Positions 12,181-24,010 of a stretch of DNA of 64,000 nucleotides are shown here, in pieces (the first letter of the stretch is position 1; each line of letters starts with the position of its first letter). The DNA is from Gnetum montanum (lineage: Eukaryota; Streptophyta; Gnetopsida; Gnetales; Gnetaceae): positions 327,336-391,335 of the forward strand of contig MNCI01009454.1 of NCBI GenBank assembly GCA_015680685.1, read 5' to 3'. Both the position numbers and the translations under genes were made by a program. The notes beneath the pieces were generated by a model, which worked only from the letters and a program-made list of their open reading frames with translations, was not told the DNA's origin and did not search any database.

Positions 12181-13140
12181 TGTAGGAACACCTCTTCCAA
12201 TTCCCTTTCTATCTTCTCTACATATGTGGTTTTGCATATTTTAGGCATTGTGGAAACATCTTGAAGGTCATGGAGTCATCTTGCCTAAGATCTGGACTGT
12301 CAGGAGAGATATCTTGGAAGATAGGAGATGTTTGGACCAAGTGGAGACCTTGCAAGAGATGTTTCAGAGTTAAGGAAGATGTCTTGGTAGAGTGCAAATG
12401 AAGTCTCAAATAAGACATCTCACAAAAAGGTAAGACATTCAACTAAGATGTCTCCAGTGTGGCTAAGACATCTCAACAATTTTGGAGACATCTGCAGCTA
12501 GGATGAGATATTTTCCCATAATTACCATTTTTAGAGTGAGACATCCTAGAAAGGTCAAAGCTAACTCATACAACCGAGGAAAATTCTAGAATTATCAATT
12601 CCAATTTGGGAAATAACTAGAAGAGATGAAAAAGATGAAAACAGTGTGGGATCTTCAAGTTGTGCTTGGTGAAGATGTCCTAGGTATCTTATTTTGTTTT
12701 TTCCAATAAATATTAATCTGCTTATGTTTGTATCGTAAAGAGATGTGAGTGAGATATCATGAGATGTTAAGATAGCATATGTAAAGAGTTCATAAGTGTG
12801 TTTGCAGCTCTTGATCAATAAATTAAATGTTGGCCTAATGTCTCTTAAGTCTTAAAAATTGAAATCTCAATCCCAGGTTTTGGAAGAGACTCTCTATCGG
12901 TTATATCTTGCATTGAGAATAATCATTGTATGGTTGTAAAGCCTCATGATCTATAGCATCATTTGAGTATGAGAGAGGTTGTGTTTGGATATTTTGTGGA
13001 TTTTGGAAACCTTGATTTAATCTTCTTGTAATAATTGAAGATGGCTAGTTTTATTGTTTTGTAGCATATTATATATCTTTTCATAATATCTGAATTTAGC
13101 GATTGGAAGGTGAATTAACATTGGAGTGAGCCTACTCTCA
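12181..13140 (+). repeat. Element C 5' LTR
   Basis: Aligns along its length with 18636-19582, for example 'cttgcaagaga', 'ttcaagttgtgcttg', 'aggtatcttattttgtttt' and 'ggtgaattaacattggagtga'. Its first 400 bases carry many copies of AGATGTCTC or its complement in both orientations, described under findings. Confidence 0.8.
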
Positions 13141-13148
13141 GTAATTAT

Positions 13149-13160
13149 TGGTATTAGAGC
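13149..13160 (+). other. Primer-binding site of element C (initiator Met tRNA type)
   Basis: TGGTATTAGAGC lies 8 bases after the 5' LTR. It differs by one base from TGGTATCAGAGC, the usual plant retrotransposon site complementary to the 3' end of initiator methionine tRNA. Confidence 0.75.
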
Positions 13161-13209
13161 TTAGTGTTGATGATTCTTATACTTATTTTGAGGATTTTAT
13201 CAAGTTCAA

Positions 13210-15130
13210 ATGGCACCTAAGAAGAAAAATGCTTAATCCTTGAACAAAGACATGAAGTCTACCTTTTAATTAATGGCTTCTTGGTTAGATGAAATCAACA
13301 CAAAGATAGACAAGAATGTTAGTCCTAGCTATATCTAGACATGTGGAGGTAATGACCATTCACATTCAAATGAAGAAGTTTCATAGCCTGGTGGAGATAC
13401 AGTTGATGATGAGAAAGGATAATCTAGCTATGGGAGTATAGAAATCCATCAACCAAAGATTTCAATGGGAGGAAATCCTATTCCTTAGATTAGAATTCTA
13501 AGGGCTCTAACAATGGTAACTACTTCTTCTCATGGAAATCTACATAAGGATGATGATGAATCGTGGTTTTTCAAGTGCTAATATCAAACCCTTGATAACT
13601 AGGTGCTGATATCAAATCCTTGTTGTCAGATCCTTGATATCGGGTACACGATATCGCAGCCTGGATAACAATATCATATACATGATATCGTGGCTCCTGT
13701 GTAAGCCTGTAAATACCACATTTAGGCACATAGGAAGGGAGGGTAATTCAATGTAGAAGTAGAGTCTTTTTGTTCATTTTTAGTTCATCTCAACCCTTTC
13801 CTTAGTGCATGCCCGCAGTGTGATGATTATAATTGTACGAAACCTTTATTCGAGTGTGACGTACTTGGACACGTACATGACTGGCAATAAAGATCAAGAT
13901 TACTTCATCATTGAAGCATTCACTTAATTTTAGTTATTTAATTTTTATTTTTATTTATCATTTCCTAATTACTCTTCCTTTACCCTCATTTACTATCCTT
14001 GTTCTTAAACGCAGAATGAGTACGACTTAATCACGAGCATTTAAGTGTGACTACTTGGTATCCCAGTAGCGTATCTAGGAGTGCTTAAGTAACATGTGCT
14101 TGGTAATTCCAGTAGTAGTACATAAGGTCCAATATGTGTACAAATGATTAAGGACGGATGCTCATTGCACTTAGGCTAGCTTAGATTCTCTTCTCCCATT
14201 CCCTCTTAGCTTAAACAAGGTTACTTCCATTGTCTCTAGGAGTAGCACTAGTTTAGGATCATATCATGCATCTCACTCTGGACTAAACCATACATGACAA
14301 AGCAAATACTAGTCTAGGTGGGAAGACAGCGAACTGCGATCAATGTGTAACTATCTAGATACCACAACTAGTCCATCTACGGAGTTCAACCGGATTGTGC
14401 GTACACACGTGTATTCATATGCTTGAGTGTAGGGGTACCTTTCCACTCATTAGATGATGAGGCAAGACTTTCTAGAGCATTCCATAATGCTACAAGATTC
14501 TTGTATGTTGAGTTGAAGACTTTCAATGGTGTAGATGACACCAATGCTTTCTCTCAAGTTAGCTGAAGGCACTTGAAAATCACTTTCAGTTGGAAGGGAT
14601 ATCAAATAACTTGAGGGTACCTATTTCTGAATCCAAATTAGAAGGAATGGCTTCCACTTTTTGGGAAATTGAGTCCCAAGTTTATGAAAGATAAAATAGT
14701 CAACCCACCAAAGATTGGAATCTAATAAAATACAAGTTAATAAGGAAACTGAATAATCTCTTTATAGGCAAGAAACTATTACAAAGTTGAAATTCCTAAG
14801 ACAAGGTAACAAGAATGTCAAATAATTCTACATCAATATTTGTGATCTATTCCATCAAGCTAAAGTAATCTGGAAGGAGTATGAACAAGCTTCAATCTTT
14901 CTAGGAGTCCTCAAAATGATGTATCAGCAAGAGTTTTCATTCTATAAGCCACAAACTCTTCATGAGGCTTATGATTTGGCACTTAAGATAGAAAAGAAAC
15001 TAAAAAAATTCAAAAACAAGAGTAAATAGGCTTCTAAGGGGAAGGACATGGAATCCAAATTAGAGAATTTTTTAACTAAATTCTTATGCATTCATGCGGA
15101 AAGTAAATAGAGTATATCATCCTACTAGAA
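13210..15130 (+). pseudogene. Element C gag remnant (split by a solo LTR)
   Basis: The frame starts 'MAPKKKNA' at 13210 and soon meets a stop. Removing the solo LTR and one copy of its target duplication rejoins the frame across 13553/14458. The downstream part carries a gag-like 'FHNATRFL..LKTFNGVDD' stretch and, near 14980, a Lys-rich tail. Several stops and frameshifts break it. Confidence 0.55.
13554..14452 (+). mobile_element. Solo LTR, family A, inside element C gag
   Basis: An 899-bp segment starts TGATGAAT and ends ACTCATTA and is similar throughout to the other family-A LTRs. It is flanked on both sides by the exact 5-bp duplication GATGA (13549-13553 and 14453-14457). There is no internal region, so it is the product of LTR-LTR recombination. 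GATATC-type palindromic words cluster at 13630-13690, shortly upstream of a weak TATA-like TGTAAATAC near 13710. Confidence 0.9.
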
Positions 15131-15149
15131 AATTGTTATTTCATATCAG

Positions 15150-15770
15150 GACTAGATGTGTGCTTAGTAAGGAATGAATTCATGTTTTAATTAATGAAGG
15201 AGCCCACAAAAATGTTATTTCTTCTAGGATAGTTGCTAAATTAAGTTTGGTAACTAATCCTTATCCTAGACCCTATAAACTGCATTGGTTGTCTAAAGAT
15301 TTCTCTCAAAAGGTGAGGAAACAATACACTTTGAAATTTAAAATTGGAAGTTATCATGATGTTCAAAAGTGTGATGTGCTTCCAATAAATTGTGTTGATG
15401 TAATTCATGGTAGATGGTGGAACTTTGACAATGATACTCAATTTGACGTAGCAAGAAATCTATGGATTATAACTAGATTTGATGGAATCCATGAGTTGAT
15501 TCCCATGATAGCTAAATAAGTAAGGTAGAAAAGCTTACAATGATACTCAATTTGACGTAGCAAGAAATCTATGGATTATGACTAGATTTGATGGAATCCA
15601 TGAGTTGGTTCCCATGATAGCTAAATAAGTGAGGCAGAAAAGCTTACTTAATGCTTCCTTAATCCTTCTAGGAGACAAGGAATAGATTAAGGAATATGAT
15701 GAAACTGGTTTTGGATTTGTTGTTATATCAATACTTTCTTCTAACCACAATGATGTGCAAGTTGAATTTG
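15150..15770 (+). pseudogene. Element C aspartic protease remnant
   Basis: Translation gives 'VLINEGAHKNVISSRIVAKL' and then 'PYPRPYKLHWL', the pattern of Ty3/gypsy retropepsins (canonical 'LIDGGS-x-NVIS'). The catalytic Asp is read as Asn here. A 109-bp tandem duplication (15429-15537 and 15538-15646) adds a repeat of the C-terminal part and a stop. Confidence 0.6.
15429..15646 (+). repeat. 109-bp tandem duplication in element C pol
   Basis: Two adjacent nearly identical units start 'caatgatactcaatttgac' at 15429 and 15538. Only a few differences are visible (for example 'gattataact' versus 'gattatgact'), so this happened long after insertion. Confidence 0.85.
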
Positions 15771-15819
15771 CTACATGTGTGTTAGGCTTGAAAAAGAATT
15801 TATCAAGGTATTCAAGGGG

Positions 15820-17130
15820 AAATTGGATGGATTACCACTAATGAGGAATGTATAGTATCATATTGACTTTATCCCTAGTGCTACCATTCCAAACAAGAGA
15901 GTTTATCAAATGGCAAAAAATTAGTTGGCTAAATTAAAATGACAAGTAAATGAGTTACTTGCAAATTGCTTCATGAGGAAATCCATTTCACCTTGTGCAA
16001 TTCTAGTGATGCTAGTGCCAAAGAAGAACAATGATGAATGGAGGATGTTCATTGATTCCAGGGCAGTAAACATGATAATAGTAAGGTACATATTTCCTAT
16101 TTCAAGAATAAAATGATATTCTTGATGTCCTTAACAATGCTAAAATTTTTATCAAAATTAATTTAAAGAGTGGTTACCATCAAATTCAAATCAAGCTTGG
16201 TGATGAATGGAAGATAACATTCAAGACATCGGATGGATTATTTAAGTGATAGCTTATGTTAGTTGGGCTCATGAATGCACCTGCTACATTCATAAGGCTA
16301 ATGCATAATGTATTAAAGGAATTGATTGGTAAGTGTTGTATTGTCTTTTTTAATGATATTTTTGTGTATAGCTCTAATGAGAAAGAAAGCTTAGATCAAT
16401 TGAGGATGATATGTCTTGAATTGAAGGAGGCACATTTGGTAATCAATGTGAAGAAAAGTGATTTCTTCAAATGGAAAATTACATATTTGGAGCATTTGGT
16501 TTCTAAACACCAAATTTAGATAGAAGCTACCAAGGTGAATGCTATTAAGGATTAACCAAATCCTAAGAATGTTGAAGAGGTAAGATCATGCCTTGGTTTA
16601 GCAAGTTTTTATACACGGTTCATTAAAAATTTCAGTGGTATCTCTTGACCTATGTTTTCTTTGTTGAAGTAAAATAAAGATTTCAGATGGGATAATAAAT
16701 GAAGCTTTGACTTGTTGAAAGAAAAAATTACTAGTACATGAGTGCTTGTGATTCCAAATTTTTAGAAGCTTTTTCAAGTGGAGGTGGCTGCAAGTAGACT
16801 TAACATTGGTGGGGTACTTTCAAAAGAAGGTAGACATGTTGCCTTCTTTTCTAAAACATTAAATGAGTTAAGGAAAAAATATAGTGTATATGAGAAATAT
16901 TTGTATGTTATTGTTCAAGTAATCAAGCTTTGAAGGCACTATTTGTTGCCCAAGAAGTTCATTTTGATGATAGACCACAAAGAACTACAATTTCTAAACT
17001 CTAAAAAGAAGTTGAATGCAAAGCACATGAAATGGGTTACACAGTTATAGGAGTTCAATTTTGTGTTAAAGCAAAAAAGTGGAAAAGCTAATGTGATGGC
17101 TAATGCATTATCTAAGGTGCATGTAGTAAA
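15820..17130 (+). pseudogene. Element C reverse transcriptase and RNase H remnant
   Basis: Reverse transcriptase blocks include 'KNNDEWRMFIDSRAVN' near 16025, 'FGLMNAPATF'-type sequence near 16260 and 'CIVFFNDIFVYS' near 16335, where the catalytic Y-x-D-D motif reads F-F-N-D. 'YLEHLVSKHQI' follows near 16485. RNase H follows with 'KYSVYEKYLYVIVQ' near 16875, 'LMIDHKELQFL' near 16960 and 'NALSKV' near 17105. Stops occur throughout. Confidence 0.75.
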
Positions 17131-17379
17131 TTTCAGTGTACCTCATGTGGAAGGTATGGGTGACTTTGTTGATTTGTATGAGCATGATGCAGATTTTGGG
17201 CAAGTTTGAAGAAGCTCAAAGAGCCATTGTTGAGTAGGATAAACCAATGGAGGTACTATCATATTTAATATGAACTACTATTTAAAATGGAAAGGTATGT
17301 GTTCCTAATTGTGATTTTAAGAAAAATATTTTGTTTGAAAAGCATTACAATGGCATGGAAAGTCACATGGATAGGAATA

Positions 17380-18110
17380 AAAATTAGAACTTGTGGGCAG
17401 GCACTATTTTTAGCCTCATATGACAACTAAAGTTTTGAAATTTTTGAAGGCTTATTTAAAATGTTAGAAATTCGAAAAACATAAAGGAGTGGATGGATAT
17501 TATATCCCTTTGTTAATTCCCAAGGGTCCACAGGAAAGTGTGTCTATGGATTTTTTGAGTGATATTTTGAAAACCAAGAGTTGGAATGATGCAATTTTTA
17601 TTATTATAGACAAGTTCTCCAACTTGACACACTTCATTCTATGCAAAAAGGTGAGTGATACATCTCATGTTGTGAATTTGTTTATCTAGCATGTTGTGAA
17701 ATTACATAGAGTTCCCTTGAATATTATTAGTAATAGAGATTCCAAATTCGCTAGTCACTTTTGAAGGTCCCTTTCTAAAATTTTAGGGATAAAATTGAAT
17801 TTTTCTAGTGTATATCATCTACAATTTAATGGCCAAATGGAGGTGGTGAATAACTCTTTGTTGAAATATTAAGATGTTTGTGTGATGGACAATCAAAAAA
17901 TTGGAAAATTTTGTTGTATCATGTTGAGTTTTCATACAAAAGTGCTTTTCATGTGGCTATTGGTAAAAGCCCATTTAAGGTAAATTATGATTTTTTTCCA
18001 AAGGTGGTGGACACCTTGAATAGCTTTGATGGTGAAGCTCAACTTAGTGTTGATTTTATGCAAGAGATGTGGGATCTCCATGCATAAGTGAAATCAAATC
18101 TTAAGAAAGA
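17380..18110 (+). pseudogene. Element C integrase remnant
   Basis: The retroviral-type DDE core is recognisable. The first Asp is in 'SMDFLSD' near 17545, the second in 'SNRDSKFASHF' near 17730, and the Glu in 'GQMEVVNNSL' near 17830. 'AFHVAIGKSPFKVNY' near 17945 follows. A TAG in 'FI*HVV' and other stops break the frame. Confidence 0.75.
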
Positions 18111-18469
18111 GGTTGACGAAAGTCCTTAAGAAGAATGAAGGAAAATAGAAGCTAAATTTTTCTGTTGGTGACTTGATTTGGGTGCACTTGAAGAAGAAGC
18201 AATTAAGAGGTATCAACTTCTTCAAGTTGAAAGCCAAGAAGATGGGAAATTTTAGAATTTTAGCTAATATTAATAATAATGCTTTTGAGATTGATTTACC
18301 AAATGATATTGGTATGTCTTTTGTATTTAATATTTCAAATCATGTGCACTATCATGGACCAGTTAATGAGAAGATCGTACAAAGTAGCATCAATGAACTA
18401 AAGGAGGTTATTTATCAATCCAAGTCTTCAATGAAGAGGAATCCAATCATGCTCAAGCAAAGGAAAGCT

Positions 18470-18605
18470 TCTAGCACTTAGGATGTAAAGTGGCATGAGT
18501 ACTTGATCCATTGGAAGGATCAGTTTGCAAATGATGTTGTATGGGTCCATGAGATCAAACTTCATGAGTGGGGGATCACTTCAATCCCTACTCCCTTATT
18601 TACAT
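18470..18605 (+). pseudogene. Element C chromodomain remnant
   Basis: After the integrase C-terminal region the frame ends with 'VKWHEYLIHWKDQFANDVVW' and then 'VHEIKLHEW'. This matches the end of chromodomains (the Y-L-V-x-W-K-x-x-x...W pattern) carried by chromovirus-type Ty3/gypsy elements. Such domains are known to direct insertion to particular chromatin. Confidence 0.6.
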
Positions 18606-18618
18606 AAGTTTACTTTTA

Positions 18619-18635
18619 AAGGATGGAAGAGCTAG
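18619..18635 (+). other. Polypurine tract of element C
   Basis: A short purine-rich stretch (AAAGGATGGAAGAG) lies immediately before the TGTAGG start of the 3' LTR, where plus-strand DNA synthesis is primed in LTR elements. Confidence 0.5.
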
Positions 18636-19582
18636 TGTAGGTACACCTATTATGATTCCCTTATTCTCTTCCCTATGTATGTGATTTTATAAATTTTAGG
18701 CTCCATGGAGATATCACAAAGGTCATGAAGTCATCTTACTTGAGATCTAGGCTTTCAGGAGAGACTCTTTGAAAGATAGAAGACATATAGGCCAAGTGGA
18801 GATCTTGCAAGAGACATCCTAGAGTTAAGAAAGATGTATTGGAAAAATGTAGATGAAGTATGAGACAAGATGTCTTTGAAGTAGTTGAGATGTCTCATAG
18901 GTGTCTGAGACATCTTTGGTATGGCTAGACATCTTAGAAATTTTGAAGATGTCTCTCCAAAATTGTTAGTTTCATAATGAGACATCCCAAAAACACCAAA
19001 GACATCTCATACGGCTAGGAAAACTTTCAAAATTATTTTTTCCAATTCTAGAAATAGCCAAGAGAAGGTGACAAAAGATGAAAATAGCATGTGATCTTCA
19101 AGTTGTGCTTGAGGAAGGTTTCCTAGGTATCTTATTTTGTTTTTGCCAATAAATATTAGTGTGCACATACTTGAACCATAGAGAGATGTGAGTCAGATGT
19201 AATGAGATGTCAAGAGAGAACATGTGAAGAGTGCATGAGTGTGTTTGTAGCTCTTGGTCAATAAATTGAGTGTTGGCCTAGTGTTTCTTAAGTCTTGGGA
19301 ATTGAGATCTCAATCCTAAGTTGTGGGAGAGACTCTCTATCAGTTGTGTCTTGCATTAAGAACAACTATTATGTGATTGGAGAGGCTCATGCTCTACAGA
19401 AACGTTTGAGTATGAGAGAGGTTGTGTTTGAATGTCTTGTGGATTTTGGAAACCCTAATGTAATCTTCTTACAATAATTGAAGATAGCTAGTTTTCTTAT
19501 TTTCTAGCGTATTGTTTTTCTTTTCATAATATCTGGATTTAGTGATTGGAAGGTGAATTAACATTGGAGTGAACGTGCTCCA
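18636..19582 (+). repeat. Element C 3' LTR
   Basis: Partner of 12181-13140. It begins TGTAGGTACACC, keeps the AGATGTCT / AGACATCT word array between about 18720 and 19010, and ends near 'gaacgtgctcca'. The divergence from the 5' LTR indicates an old insertion. Confidence 0.8.
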
Positions 19583-19589
19583 AATATCA

Positions 19590-20940
19590 CCTAAGATGAA
19601 ATACTAAGATTATCACTTGCATCTTCTTGTAAATTATACATTACATTATTGTTACTTCTTCATCCCAAGGGAAATCTAGTTTCCCTGAAAATCAAATTTC
19701 AAGTGGGATGAAACATTTATGATTTTTCAAAACATAACCATTACCTTTTGATACAATATAATCATTGGGAAATCCAAATTTCCTCGAATTTTAAAGAAAC
19801 ATTTACTAACTATATAATAAATTTTATGTCTAATTCCATATTTGAAGAAATCTTAGATAAAATGCAAACATTCTCACTTGCATCCTCTGGAAAATTATAT
19901 ATCATAAATGTTTTAATGGTCATTAATTCTTCAAAACATAATCATTGTATTTTGATACAATCTAATTTTGCATCTTAATATGAATGTTGATGTTTTCTGT
20001 AATGTTTTCTTCTTAAGTAACCATCTTTGGGAAATTCACCTTTCACCAAAGATATAAACAACATCTACCAAGTATTGTGGACATAATGCAAACATAATGA
20101 TATTAAACATTATGTTAACTTTTCATTCTTTAAGAAATCTAATATCCCTTAAAATGAGATGCTAAAGATATTCCTTGCATAAATTATATGTAACATTATC
20201 ATTCCTTTATCTCAAAGAAAATAATTTTTCCCTAAAGATTTGATTTTAAGTGGTTCAAAACACATACGTTTTCTTTATAATCATTCCATTTTGATACAAT
20301 CTGATTTTGAATTCCATATTTTTACAAAAGATGATCATTGATGTTTTCTATTAAAACTATCCTCTTGGAAATTTTGGGATATCAACTATCATGAATGTAA
20401 TGATAAATGTTATCTTATTCCATATTTGAAGGAATCCAACATTGAATGCAAATATTCTAGCTTACATCCTCAGCCAAATTTTACATAATAAACATGTTCA
20501 TTATCCTTAATTATTTAAAACACAAATGTTATGTTTTGATACAATCTAATTTTGCATATTAATATGAGTGTTGATGTTTTCTATAATGTTTTTTCTTAAG
20601 TAACCGTCTTTGGATATCTACCTTTTGCTAAAGTTACAAACAACATTTACCAAGTATCATGGAAGTAACAATATTAAATGTTATGTTAACTTTTCATTTC
20701 TGAAGAAAGACAATATTCCCTAAAATGAGATGCTAAAGAACTTACTTGTATCCTAGATAAATTATAGGTAACATTGTAATCCTTTCTTCATCCTAGAAAA
20801 TTTATTTTTCCCCAAATATTTGATTTTAAGTGTTTCAAAATTTTTACCATTTCTTTGTAACCATTGTGTCTTGATGTAATCTAATTTTGCATTCCATTTT
20901 TATACCAAAGATATAGTTGATTTTTCTATTAAAACTCTCT
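19590..20940 (+). repeat. Tandem array of about 570-bp units
   Basis: Equivalent text recurs every 560-585 bases. 'cttgcat..aaattata' occurs near 19616, 20177 and 20745. 'aacaacatctaccaagtat' is near 20058 and its counterpart near 20640. 'tgttgatgttttct' lies near 19985 and 20570. Inside each unit 'ttttgatacaatct' recurs about twice, so the unit itself seems built from two related halves. No coding capacity is seen. It resembles a small satellite-like block. Confidence 0.65.
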
Positions 20941-21129
20941 TCTCTTGGAATTTTTGGAATATCAGCTTTTTCTCAATAATAAAAGTAACCCTAAACCCTA
21001 AGAGTGAAGGTAAAGAGATAACCAAATGGGCATTTTGAGTTGAGAGAGAGGTGGAAACTTCCCAAGAGGTAGAATGTGCTCTTAAGCACTTCCACCTCCA
21101 GACTTCTATTTTGTTCCAAGCTTGATATC

Positions 21130-21246
21130 AAATAAGAAAATGTGAGGAACTCCTCCACTTGGAGTAGAGTCAAAAGTGCTCTATAAGCACCTCCTAGGAA
21201 CTTCTCCAACATTGGGAGTAGAGTTAAGAGTGCTCTTTAAGCACCT
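21130..21246 (+). repeat. Short tandem repeat split by element D
   Basis: 'ggaactcctcca..ggagtagag..agtgctct..aagcacct' occurs twice here. A third copy resumes at 54641 (cttaggaactcctcca...agagtgctcc) directly after element D and its duplicated CACCT. The unit is roughly 60 bp. This is host DNA that predates D. Confidence 0.6.
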
Positions 21247-22120
21247 TGATGAGTAGTAAGTATTCCCTCCACCCAACCATACGAATCATAAGCATTCACT
21301 AGCAATCTAATCAAATTTTGTGGACTTAGCCCTTAACTATGCCGATAGACAAAGATAGTGACATGGGAATTATGATCGTTGTCTTCTTGGCTCTCACTTG
21401 TGTAAGCTCATTTGTATGGTTAAGTGTAAGCCAATGTAGATGATATTTATTTATATTTTATATTTTTAGTTATTTAATTTAAGTATCTAAGTAAAGCAAA
21501 TTAATTCGGAATTAACTACTCAACTATCTAATGATCCTTAAGCTAACTACCCTAACATAAGCATTCAAGTCCACTTTTCGTACGCATCCTAAACTCATCT
21601 TAATGCTACTAGGTTACTAAGTGCCTATTGTTAGGCATACCAAATAGCCACTACTGGGATTACCAAGCATTAAACGGTATTTTTGAAGTGGTCGTACTTA
21701 TGTGTTGGTTATTTAATTAACTAAGGACAAGAATATAAATTGCACAAATAATAAAGTGCATGAAATAAACATTAATCTATTCTAAATGCTGCAATGAGTT
21801 CCAAGAATCTCATCTTTATTGTCATCACATCAATGTGTCCAAGTACAATGATGCTCAAATAAGAACCCATACAATTCCTTGAAGTCCTACTACGAGCATT
21901 CAAAAAATATTCTAACTCTAATGGAAGAAAACTATAAGACCATGGCTACACTAATGACCTAACATGCTATGAATGTAGTACGTATGCACATTTATATAGG
22001 GATGACATAATACTTTGTCGATGCATCTACATCAATGCATCAAATCATGCATCAATGGGGCTACATTGACAAGGATGCGTTAACACGTGCCCATCAATGC
22101 AGCCAAGCAATGATTCATCA
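21247..22120 (-). repeat. Element D 3' LTR
   Basis: Starts TGATGAGT and ends ATTCATCA on the plus strand and pairs with 53788-54640 over its whole length. Read on the minus strand, the first 120 bases carry a cluster of GATGCATY-type words (22030-22115), followed by a CTATATAAAT TATA box near 21998. Confidence 0.85.
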
Positions 22121-22130
22121 TACCCTCACA
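22121..22130 (-). other. Polypurine tract of element D
   Basis: On the minus strand GTGAGGGTA directly precedes the TGATGAATC start of the 3' LTR. Element B has GTGGGGGTA in the same place (33420-33428), which supports the boundary in both. Confidence 0.6.
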
Positions 22131-22369
22131 ACTAAGTGAAAACTCATCCTCGAGTGAACACTAGGATCAATCTTCTTACAAATTTGGGAAGGTATGGGAT
22201 TATTAACTAACTCACTCTAACTAACTAATTAACTCTAATTGCTGAATTGTATGGAATTACAAAGTTTATAGAATTGGGTGTCCTTGAAAACAAAATTGGA
22301 CACCCTTACAAAGATGATGACAGGTACCCTCTGGTTACCAAAGATGAGGTAAAGATCAAAAAATACTAG

Positions 22370-24010
22370 GAGGTGGAGGCTCCTAGGATGCTGAAGGACC
22401 TTTTTCCAACTCTAGCATTTGTGGCAGTGGTGGTAGCTAAGGCTAAGGCTATCCTGTTGTAGCTACTGCTTCAGGAGTCAGGTAGAAAGCATCTAGCAAT
22501 GCTTTCATATTTTTCTCCTTACTTCATGGATCATACATAGTCCATGTAGCTTCGCTGATGTGGGCTAGTACAGGGATGTCCCATGAATATGGCATTTCCA
22601 AGAACAACTCCTTAACATTGATGAACCATGCTATGAATTGTTTTCATTCAATGTTGAACATCTTGATGAGGTTCTGTAGCTTATGGTAGTCATTCATCCA
22701 TCTAGTCAGGTTCTCAACAACTAATCATTGATGAGTGAAATGACACCTAAGAACTTCAAGCTCCACATTGGTTGTCTCTAACTTTTGTTTTATCCCTTTA
22801 TAGTGATTGAATTTAGTCCCATAAAGGAGGTACGAACTGGCCACTTGTTTCTCTAACTCTGTCCTTAACCTCCCTACGATCAACATCGACAAGTTTGCAT
22901 ATCAGAGGTTGGCAATCTCCATGTACTCACTCATCTCCTCTATTTGAAACTCCTTTAGGTGGATCTCTACTTTTTTTTATGTGTTTAGATCGTCAAAGAT
23001 CAGCTACCATACATCACCTCTTTACTAGAGTTTCTAGAGTGCCTCATTCATCTTCACCTTAGCCAGTTGAATTTATTTTTCATTTACTTCTTTAAGGAGC
23101 CCCACCTGGTCCCTCTAGTAATTTTTAACATGTTCAACCTTCATGGCTTCATTTTTCTAGGTGGCTACCTTGATGGTTGTCTTTGCAAAGCACCCGAACT
23201 TTCTTCATAGAGAGATTTTGATTCTTAGCTATCAACCTCCTCAAATCTAGATTCACCTTAGTTAGCTGCTCCTACTGTTATCTTATAAATTCAACCATTT
23301 GGTCTTTTTGCTCCTTGATATTTTGCAAGTGATGAATGTCCTTTGTGAGAACCATATTTTCTTTACATACTTGAGCCAAGTCCTTATTGGTGTTAAAAGC
23401 AAGTGCTTTCCATAAGAAGGTGTCAAATACCATCATCCTTTTAGCATTTTCAACCTTCCCTAGTTTGTGCTAAAGCTACAGGAAAGCTTCATCTCTAGTG
23501 ATTTCCTGACTAAGAATGGTAGGGTCAACAAGATGGGCTCTCAATTCCAAAACTTTAGCGACCAATCAATGGGTTTCAGTAGTGATTGCCTCTAATTGGG
23601 TGTTAGAAATGATGAGCTTGTGCTTTATTTTAAGAAACTGTAATTAGTTAGTAGTGATTTCTTCCAAAAGATCAAATATCTCTGGAAGTATTTGTCTAGT
23701 TCCCACCAGTCAGTCCAACACCTCCTCATGTTGCACTACACTTAATTGACTACTTCCTGCTACTACAAAAGCCTATACATCTTTCAAGGTAGTAATGTCA
23801 AGCATGGCTATCATAGGAGCATTCAAAGCTTCAACCATATAGTATGCCATCACTTCTGCTATTATTTCTTGCCCATGGTGCTACATTACCAGGATAGTAG
23901 CCCCCTCACCTTCCTACAAAAGCACTAAGAAAGTCACTATGTTCCCAGATATTTCAGGGAACTCTTGTTGTTCATGGATGAACATCGTAAGTTCCTAGGT
24001 ACCCGAGTTG
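22370..24010 (-). pseudogene. Element D extra ORF after integrase (coiled-coil rich), decayed
   Basis: Minus-strand translation, with stops, gives a long polar, Leu/Glu/Lys-rich protein suggestive of coiled coil. Examples are 'LLEEITTN', 'KHKLIISNTQLEAITTE', 'ILSQEITRDEAFL' and 'KDIHHLQNIKEQKDQMVEF'. An upstream block 'EGEGATILVM..HHGQ' matches 'EIGEGGTVVVM..HHDV' in element B, and 'HEEVLD' matches 'HEDVLD'. The two elements therefore share a homologous gene here. Its position, after integrase and before the 3' LTR, is where Athila elements carry an env-like ORF. No transmembrane segment was recognised, so an envelope function is not supported by what is visible. Confidence 0.5.

Larger units (their letters stand above)
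12181..19582 (+). mobile_element. Ty3/gypsy element C with chromodomain, complete but dead
   Basis: A 7.4-kb element has two LTRs of about 950 bp (12181-13140 and 18636-19582), both starting TGTAGG and ending CA. A primer-binding site at 13149-13160 matches initiator-Met tRNA complement except for one base. Gag, protease, reverse transcriptase, RNase H, integrase and a chromodomain follow in Ty3/gypsy order, and a purine tract lies just before the 3' LTR. Many stops, a 109-bp tandem duplication and a nested solo LTR show it is inactive. No clear 5-bp target duplication is seen at the ends, so it is old. Confidence 0.85.

Noticed and set aside
20987-21002. Telomere-like CCCTAAACCCTAA
   Set aside because: Only two units; too short to call an interstitial telomere repeat.
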